From Slackia sp. (lineage in GTDB: Bacteria; Actinomycetota; Coriobacteriia; Anaerosomatales; Anaerosomataceae), in the NCBI GenBank assembly GCA_020725885.1, contig DYEA01000014.1, forward strand, positions 56,592-120,591: 64,000 bases of DNA. Direction: 5' to 3'. Below the pieces are notes generated by a model, which saw only the letters and a program-made list of their open reading frames with translations, did no database searches and had not been told where the DNA came from. A program made the position numbers and the translations under genes. Positions 18,057 through 26,726 of this stretch are shown here, piece after piece. Within the stretch, counting starts at the first letter, position 1. Every line of letters begins with the position of its first letter.

Positions 18057-19223
18057 CTACCCCTTCACCACGCCCACCGGCGTGAGGCGCACGAGCGGCC
18101 GCACCAGGTCCTGCTGGCCAGCCATCACGCTCTCGATGTCCTTGTACGCCTCGGGCGCCTCCTCGGCGACGTCGTGCTGCTTGCCCTTGGCGAGCCGGAC
18201 GCCGATCTCGTCGAGCTCGCGCAGCACCTGCTCGCGCTTGATGCGCCGCATCGCCTCGCGCCTGCCGAGCGCGCGGCCGGCTCCGTGGCTGCACGACTCG
18301 AAGGACTCCGGGTTTGCCAGCCCTTCGGCCACGTAGCTTGCGGTGCCCATGGACCCCGGCACGAGCACCGTCCCCACCGCGTGCACGGCTCCTTTGCGAT
18401 GGACGACGACCTCCCGGCCGAAGTGCCGTTCGACCGACGCGTAGTTGTGGTGGACGTCGACGTCCGGCTCGAACGAGACCGCTCCGAACCGCCGCTTCAG
18501 CACCTCGCGCACCGACTCGGCGATCAGCCGCCGGTTCTCCTTGGCGAACCGCAGGCACCACCCCATAGCAGCCAGGTACTCGGCGCCCATCGCGCTCCGG
18601 GTGTCGAGGTGTGCGAGCCCCCACTGCGGCGGCACCGGCGAGCCCTGCCGCTTGTTCAGGTCCCGGGCCACGGCGTCGTAGTGCTCGGCGACCTGCTTGC
18701 CGACGTTGCGCGAGCCACAGTGGATCATCACCCACACGAAGCCGTCGGCATCTTGCTGCAGCTCGATGAAGTGGTTGCCGCCGCCGAGCGTGCCGGCCTG
18801 GCGCTCGGCGCGCGCCTTCTCGGCCCGCAGCACCGGCGAGTCAGGCACCTCGTCGAACACGTCGGTGCGGTGCGCCTGGCTCTCGTGGTGCCAGTCGAAG
18901 CCTTGCGGCACCTCGCGCATGATGCCGTGCAGGACGTCGTCCAGAACGGGCCGCACCTCTTCGACTCTGAGGCTCGTCTTGAACGCGCGCACCCCGCACC
19001 CGATATCGAGCCCGACCGCGTGCGGCACCACCTGGCCGACCGCGCCGAACACCCCGCCGATCGGCATGCCGAACCCGACGTGCGCGTCCGGCATGAGCGC
19101 GACGTGGTGGTGCGCGAACGGCAGGTTCGCGATGTTGCGGGCCTGCGCGAGCGTGCCTTCGTCGGGAAGCTCGCCCCACGCGAGGATCGGTATGCGCTCG
19201 CTGTCGATGATGCGCGACGCCAT
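18057..19223 (-). CDS. rtcB: RNA ligase RtcB
   Basis: A GTP- and Mn-dependent RNA ligase that joins RNA ends carrying 3'-phosphate or 2',3'-cyclic phosphate to 5'-OH ends, used in RNA repair. The 388-residue product is of the short bacterial type. It shows the metal motif LDIGCGVRA (Cys and Asp ligands), [18 protein letters not shown], and the guanylylation motif [10 protein letters not shown] with its active-site His. ATG 19223 follows TGGAGGTG. No archease or RtcA gene is adjacent. A macro-domain hydrolase gene is divergent, only 76 bp away. Confidence 0.96.
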   Translation of the reverse strand: MASRIIDSERIPILAWGELPDEGTLAQARNIANLPFAHHHVALMPDAHVGFGMPIGGVFGAVGQVVPHAVGLDIGCGVRAFKTSLRVEEVRPVLDDVLHGIMREVPQGFDWHHESQAHRTDVFDEVPDSPVLRAEKARAERQAGTLGGGNHFIELQQDADGFVWVMIHCGSRNVGKQVAEHYDAVARDLNKRQGSPVPPQWGLAHLDTRSAMGAEYLAAMGWCLRFAKENRRLIAESVREVLKRRFGAVSFEPDVDVHHNYASVERHFGREVVVHRKGAVHAVGTVLVPGSMGTASYVAEGLANPESFESCSHGAGRALGRREAMRRIKREQVLRELDEIGVRLAKGKQHDVAEEAPEAYKDIESVMAGQQDLVRPLVRLTPVGVVKG

Positions 19224-19256
19224 CGGTGCACCTCCAGCGACTCGGCCTCGCCGAGC

Positions 19257-19272
19257 GGGTAAGATTCTACCC
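19257..19272. promoter_or_regulatory. Shared control region between rtcB and the macro-domain operon
   Basis: A short inverted repeat GGGTA-N6-TACCC contains on the plus strand TAAGAT (19260-19265) and on the minus strand TAGAAT (19269-19264), both possible -10 boxes. A TTGCGC lies 15 bp upstream of the minus-strand box. Opposing promoters that overlap would allow joint control. Confidence 0.35.
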
Positions 19273-19299
19273 ACCGGGACGAACGCGCAAGGAGGGGCC

Positions 19300-19857
19300 G
19301 TGGCGAAGCGACCAGCGGAGCGGATGCGCGTGGTCGAAGGCGACATCACGCTGCTCGACGTCGACGCGATCGTGAACGCCGCGAACTCGTCGCTGCTCGG
19401 CGGCGGCGGCGTCGACGGCGCGATACACCGCGCTGCGGGCCCGGGGCTCCTCGAGGAGTGCCGGCTCATCGGGGGCTGTCCCACGGGCGAGGCCCGCATC
19501 ACCGGTGGCCACCGGTTGAAGGCACGGCACGTCATCCACACGGTCGGGCCCGTGTGGCGCGGCGGCACCCGGGGCGAGCGCGACCTGCTCGCCGCGTGCT
19601 ACCGCAACTCGCTTTCGCTCGCCGAGCAGCACGGGGTGCGGTCGATCGCGTTCCCGTGCATCTCGACGGGAGCATACGGGTATCCGAAAGCCGCAGCGTG
19701 CGACGTGGCGGTGGAGACGGTCGAAGCGTGGCTTGCCGAGCACGAGCTGCCGGAAACCGTGCTGTTCTGCTGCTACGACGAGGAGGACGCGCGTCTCTAC
19801 AGGGAGCGCCTGGAGCGTTTGTGGATGGAGCGACGGAATCCGGAGGGATCGCGATGA
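19300..19857 (+). CDS. Macro-domain ADP-ribose hydrolase (YmdB/MacroD-like)
   Basis: A 185-residue stand-alone macro domain. The ADP-ribose-binding signature [20 protein letters not shown] lies at about residues 26-45, with the second loop [15 protein letters not shown] at about 120-134. These are the MacroD-type catalytic features: Asn and Asp near the distal ribose and the Gly-rich phosphate loop. Such enzymes remove O-acetyl groups from O-acetyl-ADP-ribose and ADP-ribose from acidic residues or phosphorylated nucleic-acid ends. GTG 19300 follows AAGGAGGGG. Its stop overlaps the next micro-ORF start (ATGA), making it the first gene of the antiporter operon. Confidence 0.94.
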   Translation: MAKRPAERMRVVEGDITLLDVDAIVNAANSSLLGGGGVDGAIHRAAGPGLLEECRLIGGCPTGEARITGGHRLKARHVIHTVGPVWRGGTRGERDLLAACYRNSLSLAEQHGVRSIAFPCISTGAYGYPKAAACDVAVETVEAWLAEHELPETVLFCCYDEEDARLYRERLERLWMERRNPEGSR

Positions 19858-19928
19858 AGCGAGGCTTCTGCCTGCTGTACACGCTCTTCGGCATCGACAC
19901 CTGCAAGGCGGCGAAGGAATGCGAATGA
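19854..19928 (+). CDS. 24-residue micro-ORF coupled between macro-domain gene and mnhE
   Basis: This ATG-to-TGA frame encodes [20 protein letters not shown] plus four more residues. Its start overlaps the macro stop (ATGA) and its stop overlaps the mnhE start (ATGA), so a ribosome could pass through all three. It has three Cys and a short hydrophobic stretch. It could be a real microprotein of the complex, or only a coupling device that keeps ribosomes on the message; the sequence does not decide. No family was recognised. Confidence 0.5.
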   Translation: MKRGFCLLYTLFGIDTCKAAKECE

Positions 19929-20410
19929 GGGCACGGGGTCTCGTCGGAGGCATTGCTGCGCTCATCGTCGCGTGGATCGCGATCGCAGGCGTCGACCCGA
20001 AAGGCGTCCTGTTCGGGGCGGCTGCCGCCGTCGTCGCGGCGGCCATGCTCGCGCCGATGACCGGCTTCATGCCCCGGCCGCGCCCGGCAGGCCTCGCGCG
20101 ATTCGCGGCGTACTTCGTAGCCCAGTCGGTGACCGGCGGGGTGGACGTGGCGCTGCGCGCGCTCTCTCCTCGGATGAAGCTCGACCCCGGCTGGATCCGG
20201 TACCCGATGCGGTTGACGGCTCCCGGGCTGCAAGCGATGTTCGCTGACTGCATCAGCCTGCTGCCGGGCACGCTGTGCGCCCGGATCGAGGGCGGCGCCG
20301 TCGAGGTGCACGCGCTCGACCGCTCCGCGGACCTGCGGGCGTCGCTCGAGACGCTCGAGCAGCGGCTGTCCGACGCGTTCGCCGAGCCAGTCGGGAGAGG
20401 ACCGCAGTGA
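19925..20410 (+). CDS. mnhE: Mrp-type cation/proton antiporter subunit E
   Basis: A 161-residue membrane protein of the MnhE/MrpE/MbhA family: two hydrophobic helices in residues 5-48, then RFAAYFVAQSVTGGVDVALRAL and the family motif TLCARIEGGAVEVHAL near 120-135, with a cytoplasmic C-terminus. It is one of the small subunits required for assembly of multi-subunit Na+(K+)/H+ antiporters. The start overlaps the micro-ORF stop and its own stop overlaps the next start (GTGA). Confidence 0.9.
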   Translation: MRARGLVGGIAALIVAWIAIAGVDPKGVLFGAAAAVVAAAMLAPMTGFMPRPRPAGLARFAAYFVAQSVTGGVDVALRALSPRMKLDPGWIRYPMRLTAPGLQAMFADCISLLPGTLCARIEGGAVEVHALDRSADLRASLETLEQRLSDAFAEPVGRGPQ

Positions 20411-20667
20411 GCGCCCTTCTGACCGCATACGCCACCGTCCTGGTCGCGACCATCCTCGCAGGGCTCGCGCGCATCGAGGCCGGGCCGACGCGGGCCGACC
20501 GCATGCTGGCCGCGCTGCTCTTCGGAACCTCAGGCACTGGGCTGGCGCTCGTCTTGGCCGAGGCCACCGGCGAGCGCAGCCTGATCGACGTCGGACTGAC
20601 CTTCGCACTGCTCGGAGCGGTCGGGGCGGTCGCGTTCGTCCGCCGGGCGTGGGAGGCAGACCGATGA
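20407..20667 (+). CDS. mnhF: Mrp-type antiporter subunit F
   Basis: An 86-residue protein with three hydrophobic helices and the family motif EAGPTRADRMLAALLFGT at about residues 24-41. The GTG start overlaps the mnhE stop; the stop overlaps the mnhG start (ATGA). This is a small membrane subunit of the antiporter complex. Confidence 0.9.
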   Translation: MSALLTAYATVLVATILAGLARIEAGPTRADRMLAALLFGTSGTGLALVLAEATGERSLIDVGLTFALLGAVGAVAFVRRAWEADR

Positions 20668-20969
20668 GCGTCGCGTCCTTTGCCGCCGGCGCATGCTTCG
20701 CGGCGAGCGCGTTCTTCTTCGTCGCCGGGACGGTCGGGCTGCTCCGGTTCCCGGACGTCTACACCCGGCTGCACGCGCTCACGAAAGCCGACAACCTCGG
20801 CATCGGCTTCCTCGTGCTTGCGCTGGCCATCCGGTCCAGCGACCCGGTGACGATCGCCAAGCTCGTCCTGATCTGGCTCGCCGTGCTCGTATCCAGCGCG
20901 ACGGCGTCGAACCTGATCGCCGCTGCGGCCTACCAGGACGGAGCGCCGTGGTGGAGGAACGAGCAATGA
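20664..20969 (+). CDS. mnhG: Mrp-type antiporter subunit G
   Basis: A 101-residue, three-helix protein with the MnhG/PhaG signature GTVGLLRFPDVYTRLHALTK (residues about 22-41), one of the best conserved stretches of the small subunits. Four-base overlaps link it to mnhF and to the following fusion gene. Confidence 0.93.
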   Translation: MSVASFAAGACFAASAFFFVAGTVGLLRFPDVYTRLHALTKADNLGIGFLVLALAIRSSDPVTIAKLVLIWLAVLVSSATASNLIAAAAYQDGAPWWRNEQ

Positions 20970-21919
20970 ACGTCGCCGTCCTCGACGTCATGCTGTGCGC
21001 GGGGCTCGTGTGGTGCGCCGTGAGCGCGCTCGTCAAACGAGACCTGTTCGCGAGCATCGTCATGTTCATCTCCTTCGGCCTGCTGTCCGCGCTCGCGTGG
21101 ATCAGGCTCGCCGCTCCGGACATCGCGCTCGCCGAAGCCGCGATCGGCGCAGGGGCTACCGGCGCGCTGCTGCTGGACGCCGCCGGGGTGCTTGCCCGCG
21201 GCGACGGCTCCGCCGCTGAAGACGCTGAGCGACGCACGCCGCGGTCAGCGAACGTCCTGGGCACCATCGCGGCTGGTGCACTGTTCGCGGCGCTCGCCTG
21301 GGCGCTTCTCTCGACCCCGCTCGACGCTCCGCGGCTGGCCGCCGCGGCTCTCACGGGAGCCCGCGAGGTCGGCATCGCGAATCCCGTCACCGCCGTGCTG
21401 CTCGACTTCCGCGGCTACGACACGCTCTTGGAAGTCGCGGTCCTGTTGCTCGCGGTCATGGGCGTGATGGCATTGCGCTCCGGCGCGCCCGTCTCCGTCG
21501 CCTCGCACGCCGCGGACCCGCTCGTGCGTCTCCTCGTCGGGTCGCTCGCGCCGGCGGTGCTGCTCGCGGCCGCGTACCTCGTGTGGGCCGGCACGTCGTC
21601 GCCTGGCGGCGCGTTCCAGAGCGGAGCGCTCCTCGGAGCGGGCGTCATCGTCTTGGGGCTCGAAGGGATGCTGCAGCCCATGCGCGTGCACCCCGGCGCG
21701 AGCCGGCTGCTTCTGGCCGCCGGGCTCCTGGCGTTCGTGGCCGCCGCGCTCGAGCCGGTCGCTGCCGGGCGTGCGCTGCTCCAGTACGCTCCGTACGCCC
21801 GCAAAGGCGTCATCCTCGCCGTCGAGGGAATCCTCGCGCTGTCCATAGCCACCACCGTCGCGGGACTGTTCCTGGCGTCTTCGGTCACGCCGGACCGCGG
21901 GAAAGCGGGCCGCCCATGA
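20966..21919 (+). CDS. Fusion of MbhD-, MbhE- and MnhB-like antiporter modules
   Basis: A 317-residue membrane protein. Residues 1-75 resemble MbhD/DUF4040 (VKRDLFASIVMFISFGLLSA, APDIALAEAAIGAGATGALL). Residues about 95-175 resemble MbhE, with the signature GIANPVTAVLLDFRGYDTLL. Residues about 185-310 resemble MnhB, with SSPGGAFQSGALLGAGVIVL. In classic Mrp systems the D and E modules form the C-terminal part of the big MrpA subunit and B is separate. Here they are one protein, so the MrpA-like function is split and rejoined. Four-base overlaps at both ends. Confidence 0.85.
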   Translation: MNVAVLDVMLCAGLVWCAVSALVKRDLFASIVMFISFGLLSALAWIRLAAPDIALAEAAIGAGATGALLLDAAGVLARGDGSAAEDAERRTPRSANVLGTIAAGALFAALAWALLSTPLDAPRLAAAALTGAREVGIANPVTAVLLDFRGYDTLLEVAVLLLAVMGVMALRSGAPVSVASHAADPLVRLLVGSLAPAVLLAAAYLVWAGTSSPGGAFQSGALLGAGVIVLGLEGMLQPMRVHPGASRLLLAAGLLAFVAAALEPVAAGRALLQYAPYARKGVILAVEGILALSIATTVAGLFLASSVTPDRGKAGRP

Positions 21920-22224
21920 GCGCCCCGCTGCTGTATGCGCTCGTCGGAGCCGGCCTCGTTTCGCTCGGCGCGTGGGGGCTCGTCGTGCGGACCCACCCCG
22001 TCCGCAAGACCGTCGCCGCGAACCTGATGGGCAGCGGGGCCTTCTTGATCCTGGTCTCCGCAGCGCGCGCGACGCCTGCGGAGCGGCCGGACCCCGTCCC
22101 GCACGCGCTCGTCTTGACCGGCATCGTGGTCACCATGGCGACGACTGCAGTGGCGCTTGCGCTCGCGAAGCGCCGCGCGGCAGCGTCAGAAGGCCACAGC
22201 GGAGAGGGGGCGAGCGATGGCTGA
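21916..22224 (+). CDS. mnhC: Mrp-type antiporter subunit C (NuoK-like)
   Basis: A 102-residue, three-helix protein. The NuoK-like core (VRKTVAANLMGSGAFLILVS) and HALVLTGIVVTMATTAVALA match MnhC/MrpC. The glutamates typical of NuoK are not evident, as is usual for MrpC. It overlaps the next gene by 8 bases, so translation is coupled. Confidence 0.9.
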   Translation: MSAPLLYALVGAGLVSLGAWGLVVRTHPVRKTVAANLMGSGAFLILVSAARATPAERPDPVPHALVLTGIVVTMATTAVALALAKRRAAASEGHSGEGASDG

Positions 22225-23680
22225 GCCCGGCGCCTTCGCCCCCCAGCTCCTCGGGCTTGCGATCGTCGTGCCGCTCGCCGCTGGAGCGGTCTCGTTCGCG
22301 CTGGGACGCGCGCGGGCCATGGCCGCTGCCTTGCTCGGCGCCGCTGCGGCCGTCGCGCTCGCAGCGGCCGTCGCGTGGAGCGTCGCGACCGGCGGCGCCG
22401 TGGCGCTCGACATCGGGAGCTGGGTCCCGCCGCTCGGCATCCGCCTGGCGGCCGACGGGTTATCAGCGCTGTTCTTGGTGCTCGCAGCCATCGTCGGAGC
22501 CGCCGTGAGCGTGGACGCGGCCCTCGCGTCGAGGCCCGGTGCCGACGTCGCAGACCGGTGGCTGTTCTGGCCCCTGTGGCTGTTCCTGTGGTCGGCCGTC
22601 AACGGCCTGTTCCTGACCGCAGACGTCTTCAACGCGTACGTGTGCCTCGAGCTCATCGGGTTCTCCGCCGTGGCGCTCGTGGCGTCGAAAGGCTCGAAGG
22701 CAGCCCTCGACGCAGCGCTGTCCTATCTCTTCGCGAGCGTGCTCGGCGCGATGACGTACCTCGTGGGCGTCGGCCTCGTGTACCTGGCATCTGGGACGCT
22801 CGCGCTGGACGCCCTGGACAGCGCCGTCCACGGGTCGGCGAGCGCACGCATCGGGCTTGGCCTGATGCTCGCGGGGCTCGTGCTCAAGACGGCCTTGTTC
22901 CCCGCCCACTTCTGGCTCCCGACAGCCCATTCGTCGGCGCCGCCGCAGGTGTCGGCCGCCCTGTCCGGCGTCGTGGTGAAGAGCTCGTACCTGCTCGCGG
23001 TCCGCCTGCTCGTCGCGGCAACCGGAGCCGGCAGCGGGCCAGGGCTGCGTCTCACGTTGGCGGCGCTCGGCGCCGTAGCCATCGTGTGGGGCTCGGCGAT
23101 GGCGCTCGCCAGCCAGCGGCTCAAGCTCATGATCGCGTACTCGACCGTGGCGCAGGTCGGCTACCTGTTCGTGATGCTGCCGCTGCTTGAAGAGCGCGCG
23201 GCGACGGTCGGCCTGGCGATCGCGCTGCATGCGCTGTCTCACGGGATGGCGAAAGCGGCGATGTTCCTCGCGGCTGGCGACATCGCGGACGCCGCCGGCA
23301 CCGACCGGTTCGACGCGCTCGCCGGCGTCGGGCGCGAGAGGCCCGTCGCCGCCCTGTCCTTGGGTCTTGCCGGCGTCACGATGCTCGGCCTGCCTCCGAG
23401 CGGCAGCTTCGCAGCGAAGTGGCTGGTGGTCCAAAGCTCCCTCGCCTCGGGGCAGTGGTGGATCGCCGCGGTGGTGGTCGGAGGCGGGCTCTTGGCGGCG
23501 CTGTACGTCTTCAGAGCCCTCGCGAGTCTGCTCGCAAAGCCCGACCGGAGCGAGGCACGCACCCCGAAGCCACGCACGGCGTGGGCGGCCTTGCCGCTCG
23601 CCGCTGTCTCCGCCACGCTGCTGCTCGCCGGTCCCGCGATCAGCCGCCTCATGGCCGCGACTTCTCTGGCGGGCAGGTGA
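22217..23680 (+). CDS. mnhD: Antiporter proton-translocating subunit D (MnhD/MrpD/NuoM-like), copy 1
   Basis: A 487-residue polytopic protein (about 14 helices) of the NADH-quinone oxidoreductase proton_antipo family. The functional motif KTALFPAHFWLPTAHSSAPP (about residues 223-242) with the lysine and the histidines is intact, as is the second lysine motif SGVVVKSSYLL and the TM5-like FNAYVCLELIGFSAVALV with its key Glu. This is likely the main ion-translocating subunit. It overlaps the next gene by one base. Confidence 0.92.
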   Translation: MAEPGAFAPQLLGLAIVVPLAAGAVSFALGRARAMAAALLGAAAAVALAAAVAWSVATGGAVALDIGSWVPPLGIRLAADGLSALFLVLAAIVGAAVSVDAALASRPGADVADRWLFWPLWLFLWSAVNGLFLTADVFNAYVCLELIGFSAVALVASKGSKAALDAALSYLFASVLGAMTYLVGVGLVYLASGTLALDALDSAVHGSASARIGLGLMLAGLVLKTALFPAHFWLPTAHSSAPPQVSAALSGVVVKSSYLLAVRLLVAATGAGSGPGLRLTLAALGAVAIVWGSAMALASQRLKLMIAYSTVAQVGYLFVMLPLLEERAATVGLAIALHALSHGMAKAAMFLAAGDIADAAGTDRFDALAGVGRERPVAALSLGLAGVTMLGLPPSGSFAAKWLVVQSSLASGQWWIAAVVVGGGLLAALYVFRALASLLAKPDRSEARTPKPRTAWAALPLAAVSATLLLAGPAISRLMAATSLAGR

Positions 23681-25161
23681 TGGCGGTGCTCGCGCTCGCT
23701 GTCAGCCTCATCGCCCCGCTTCTGGCCGCGGCAGGGTCCCTCGCGTTCAGGGAGTCCTGGCGACGGTCCCGGCTCGCCCTCAACGCGGCCGCTGCCGTCG
23801 CGACCGCCGCCGCCGTCGGGGCGTTGACCGTACGCGCTGCAGGCGGAACGCCGGCGGGAGTGCGTGCCGAGATCCTGCCCGGGGTCGTCATGGGGCTTCG
23901 GGCCGACTTGGCCGGCGCGCTGTTCGCGACGATGACGTCCGTCCTGTGGGTCGTCACCGCCGTCTACGCGCACGGATACATGCGTAACCGGCAGAGCCAG
24001 GGCCGCTTCTTCGGCTTCTTCGCGCTCGCGATCTTCTCGGCGCTCGGCGTGGCGTTCGCCGCCGACATGCTGACGCTGTTCGTCTTCTTCGAGGTCCTCT
24101 CGCTGGCGACGTACCCGCTCGTCACCCACGACGGCTCGCCAGAGGCGCGCTCCGCGGGCGCGCGCTACCTCGTGTACGCCCTCGGCGGGGGAACGGCGCT
24201 GCTCCTGGGCGTCGCCGGGCTGCGCGCCATCGCTCCAGGCGAGTCGTTCGTCGCTGGCGGACACCTCGCCGCAGCGGGCACCGCCGTACCGGCGCTGCGC
24301 GCCGTGTTCGCGCTGCTGGTCGCGGGCTTCGGGGTGAAGGCCGCTCTCGTGCCCCTCCACGGCTGGCTGCCCCGGGCGATGGTCGCACCCGCGCCGGTGA
24401 GCGCGCTCCTGCACGCGGTCGCGGTCGTGAAGTCAGGGGTGTTCGGCATCGTCCGCGTCGTCCACTTCGTGTACGGACCGGACCTCGCGGCGCGCATCGG
24501 CGGGACGCCCGTGCTCGCGGCCGTCGCGGCGGTCACGGTGCTGTTCGGCGCTGCGATGGCGATCACCCGCGACGACCTCAAGGCCCGCCTCGCCTACTCG
24601 ACCATCAGCCAGCTCTCCTACATCGTGCTCGGGCTCTCGCTGCCGAATGCCGTCGCGCTCGCCGGGGCGCTCGGCCACATCGTCCACCACGGCGTCATGA
24701 AGATCGTCCTGTTCTTCTGGGCCGGCGCGCTGTACGAGGAGCTCAAGGTCAAGCGGGTGAGCCAGCTCGACGGGACGGCCAGACGCATGCCGCTCACGAC
24801 GCTCGCAGCCGTGTCGGCGGCGCTCGGCCTCGCCGGCATACCGCCGCTCGCGGGGTTCGTCACGAAGTGGCTGATGGGGAAAGGAGCGACCACAGCCGGC
24901 TCGGCGTGGGCCACGCTCGTGTACGCAGGAGCCGGCGCGCTGGCCGTCGCGTACGCGTGGCCGCTCGTGACGCGCCCGTTCCGCCGACCTGACGCCGAGC
25001 GGCCGAGACGCGACCGGTTCGAGGGCGACCCGTGGCTCGTCGTGCCGGTCGCGGTAGCTGCCGTGCTCGCGCTGGCGCTGGCTGCCACGGCTGGCGCCGA
25101 CGCGATGCCCCTCGATATCGCTGGCCGCGTGGCCTTCGACGTCTTCTGGAGGGGCCGATGA
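23680..25161 (+). CDS. Antiporter subunit D-like, copy 2
   Basis: A 493-residue polytopic protein of the same family, with MLTLFVFFEVLSLATYPLVT carrying the key Glu, the channel motif GVKAALVPLHGWLPRAMVAP, and ITRDDLKARLAYSTISQLSY. A second active D-like subunit without an MrpA C-terminal extension is typical of the group with separate MbhD/E modules. The ATG shares its A with the preceding TGA. The translocated ion (Na+, K+ or H+) is not decided by sequence. Confidence 0.9.
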   Translation: MAVLALAVSLIAPLLAAAGSLAFRESWRRSRLALNAAAAVATAAAVGALTVRAAGGTPAGVRAEILPGVVMGLRADLAGALFATMTSVLWVVTAVYAHGYMRNRQSQGRFFGFFALAIFSALGVAFAADMLTLFVFFEVLSLATYPLVTHDGSPEARSAGARYLVYALGGGTALLLGVAGLRAIAPGESFVAGGHLAAAGTAVPALRAVFALLVAGFGVKAALVPLHGWLPRAMVAPAPVSALLHAVAVVKSGVFGIVRVVHFVYGPDLAARIGGTPVLAAVAAVTVLFGAAMAITRDDLKARLAYSTISQLSYIVLGLSLPNAVALAGALGHIVHHGVMKIVLFFWAGALYEELKVKRVSQLDGTARRMPLTTLAAVSAALGLAGIPPLAGFVTKWLMGKGATTAGSAWATLVYAGAGALAVAYAWPLVTRPFRRPDAERPRRDRFEGDPWLVVPVAVAAVLALALAATAGADAMPLDIAGRVAFDVFWRGR

Positions 25162-26711
25162 GCTCGGTGAACTTCACTCCCCTCCTCTTCCTCGGCTTCG
25201 CGCTCGGGGACACGACGACGCGCACCTTCGCCGCCACGGCGGCTGCCGTGTGGATCCTCGCCGGCGTCTACGCGTTCGCCAGCGAGGCGCCCGGCAAACG
25301 GTTGCGGCTCGCGGCGTTCTACCTGCCGGCCGCCGCCGGCGGCATCGCGTGCATGCTCGCCGCAAACGCGTTGAGCTTCTACGCTGCCTACACCCTCGCA
25401 GCGCTTTCGAGCGCCGGCCTCGTCGCGTGGAACGGCAACGAGCGCGCGCGGAAGGCCGCAAGGATCTACCTCGCGCTCACCGTCGTGAGCGAAGCGCTTC
25501 TGCTCGCGGTGCTGATGATCGCGGCCGGCCGCTCCTGGAGCTGGGCGTTGCCAGGGCTGCGCGAGGAGTGGGCGAGGGCGCCCGAGGCTGGCCTCGTGAT
25601 GTGGCTGCTCACCGCGAGCCTCATGATCAAGTGCGGCAGCACCATCTTCGCCGGCATCCTGCCGCTTCAGTACGAGAACGCCCCTGCCGGCGCCGCCGCG
25701 GCGTTGGCGGGCGCGTCGGCCAAGATCGGCCTGCTCGCCATGCTCTGGCTGCTCCCGCTCGGCGTGCCCGGCTTCGAGAGTTGGGGCGCCGCGTACGTCG
25801 CCATCGGGCTGTCGTCAGCGTTCCTCGGCGTGGCGCTTGGCCTGCTCGCCAGAAGCCCGCGCGCGATGCTCGGCTACTCGAGCGCGAGCCAGATGGGGCT
25901 TGCCTTCGTCGCGGTCGGCGCCGCGCTCATCGCGCCGCGCACGGCGGGCATCCCCGCGCTCGCCGCAGTCGTGGCGTTCACGGTGCACCACGCGCTCGCG
26001 AAAAGCGCGCTCGTGCTGGGCTCGGACGCGAGCGGCGCCGGGAGAAGCGCGATCGGCCGGGCGCTCGACGCCGTCCTCCTCGCCCTGCCAGCGGCCGCGC
26101 TCGTCGGGGCGCCGCTGACGAGCGGGTTCGTCGCCAAGCTCGCGCTCAAGAGCGCCCTCGCAAGCGCTGGCCCATCGCCGATCGTCGAGGCGGCGACCAG
26201 CCTGCTGCCCATCTCGTCGGTGGCGACCGGGCTGCTCATGATCCGCTTCCTCCTCGCGGTGCGCCGCTCGGCGCCGGCGCAACAGACTCCTCCGCTTCTC
26301 GGGCGCGCGGCCTGGTACGCGCTGACGGGACTCTCTGCCGCCGCGGCGCTCGCGGGACCGTGGTCCTTCTCCTCGTACGCACGAGAGCACCTCTTGGATC
26401 CACACGCCGTGTGGAGCGCGACGTGGCCCGCGCTTGCCGCCGTCGCGCTGACAGCCGCCGCGCGCGTCGCGCGCCTGAGCGCGCCGGGCATGGAGACGGG
26501 CGACCTGCTCACGTACGGCCACGATGCCGGGCTTCGGGCGATCGCGTGGCTTGCAGGCCGCGTGGCGAAGCGCACTCGGCCCACAGCCGAGACCCGCAGC
26601 CACCGTGCGCTCGTCCTCGACGAGGAGCGCCTCTTCCCGACCGCCGTGGCGATGGGCGTGTTCGTGGCGCTCGCAGTGCTGCTCGCGGTGCTGCTCGCCC
26701 GCGCAGGCTGA
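25158..26711 (+). CDS. Antiporter subunit D-like, copy 3, with degenerate channel motif
   Basis: A 517-residue polytopic protein clearly related to the other two, shown by helix pattern and AMLGYSSASQMGLAFVAVGA. However, the usual K-x-A-L-x-P-x-H-x-W-L-P segment is replaced by MIKCGSTIFAGILPLQYENA: the lysine is kept but the His and Trp-Leu-Pro are lost. The TM5 Glu motif is also unclear. It may be a structural or regulatory paralogue, or pump differently. Last gene of the operon; four-base overlap with copy 2. Confidence 0.82.
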   Translation: MSSVNFTPLLFLGFALGDTTTRTFAATAAAVWILAGVYAFASEAPGKRLRLAAFYLPAAAGGIACMLAANALSFYAAYTLAALSSAGLVAWNGNERARKAARIYLALTVVSEALLLAVLMIAAGRSWSWALPGLREEWARAPEAGLVMWLLTASLMIKCGSTIFAGILPLQYENAPAGAAAALAGASAKIGLLAMLWLLPLGVPGFESWGAAYVAIGLSSAFLGVALGLLARSPRAMLGYSSASQMGLAFVAVGAALIAPRTAGIPALAAVVAFTVHHALAKSALVLGSDASGAGRSAIGRALDAVLLALPAAALVGAPLTSGFVAKLALKSALASAGPSPIVEAATSLLPISSVATGLLMIRFLLAVRRSAPAQQTPPLLGRAAWYALTGLSAAAALAGPWSFSSYAREHLLDPHAVWSATWPALAAVALTAAARVARLSAPGMETGDLLTYGHDAGLRAIAWLAGRVAKRTRPTAETRSHRALVLDEERLFPTAVAMGVFVALAVLLAVLLARAG

Positions 26712-26726
26712 ACCTGCCCTCGCCCC

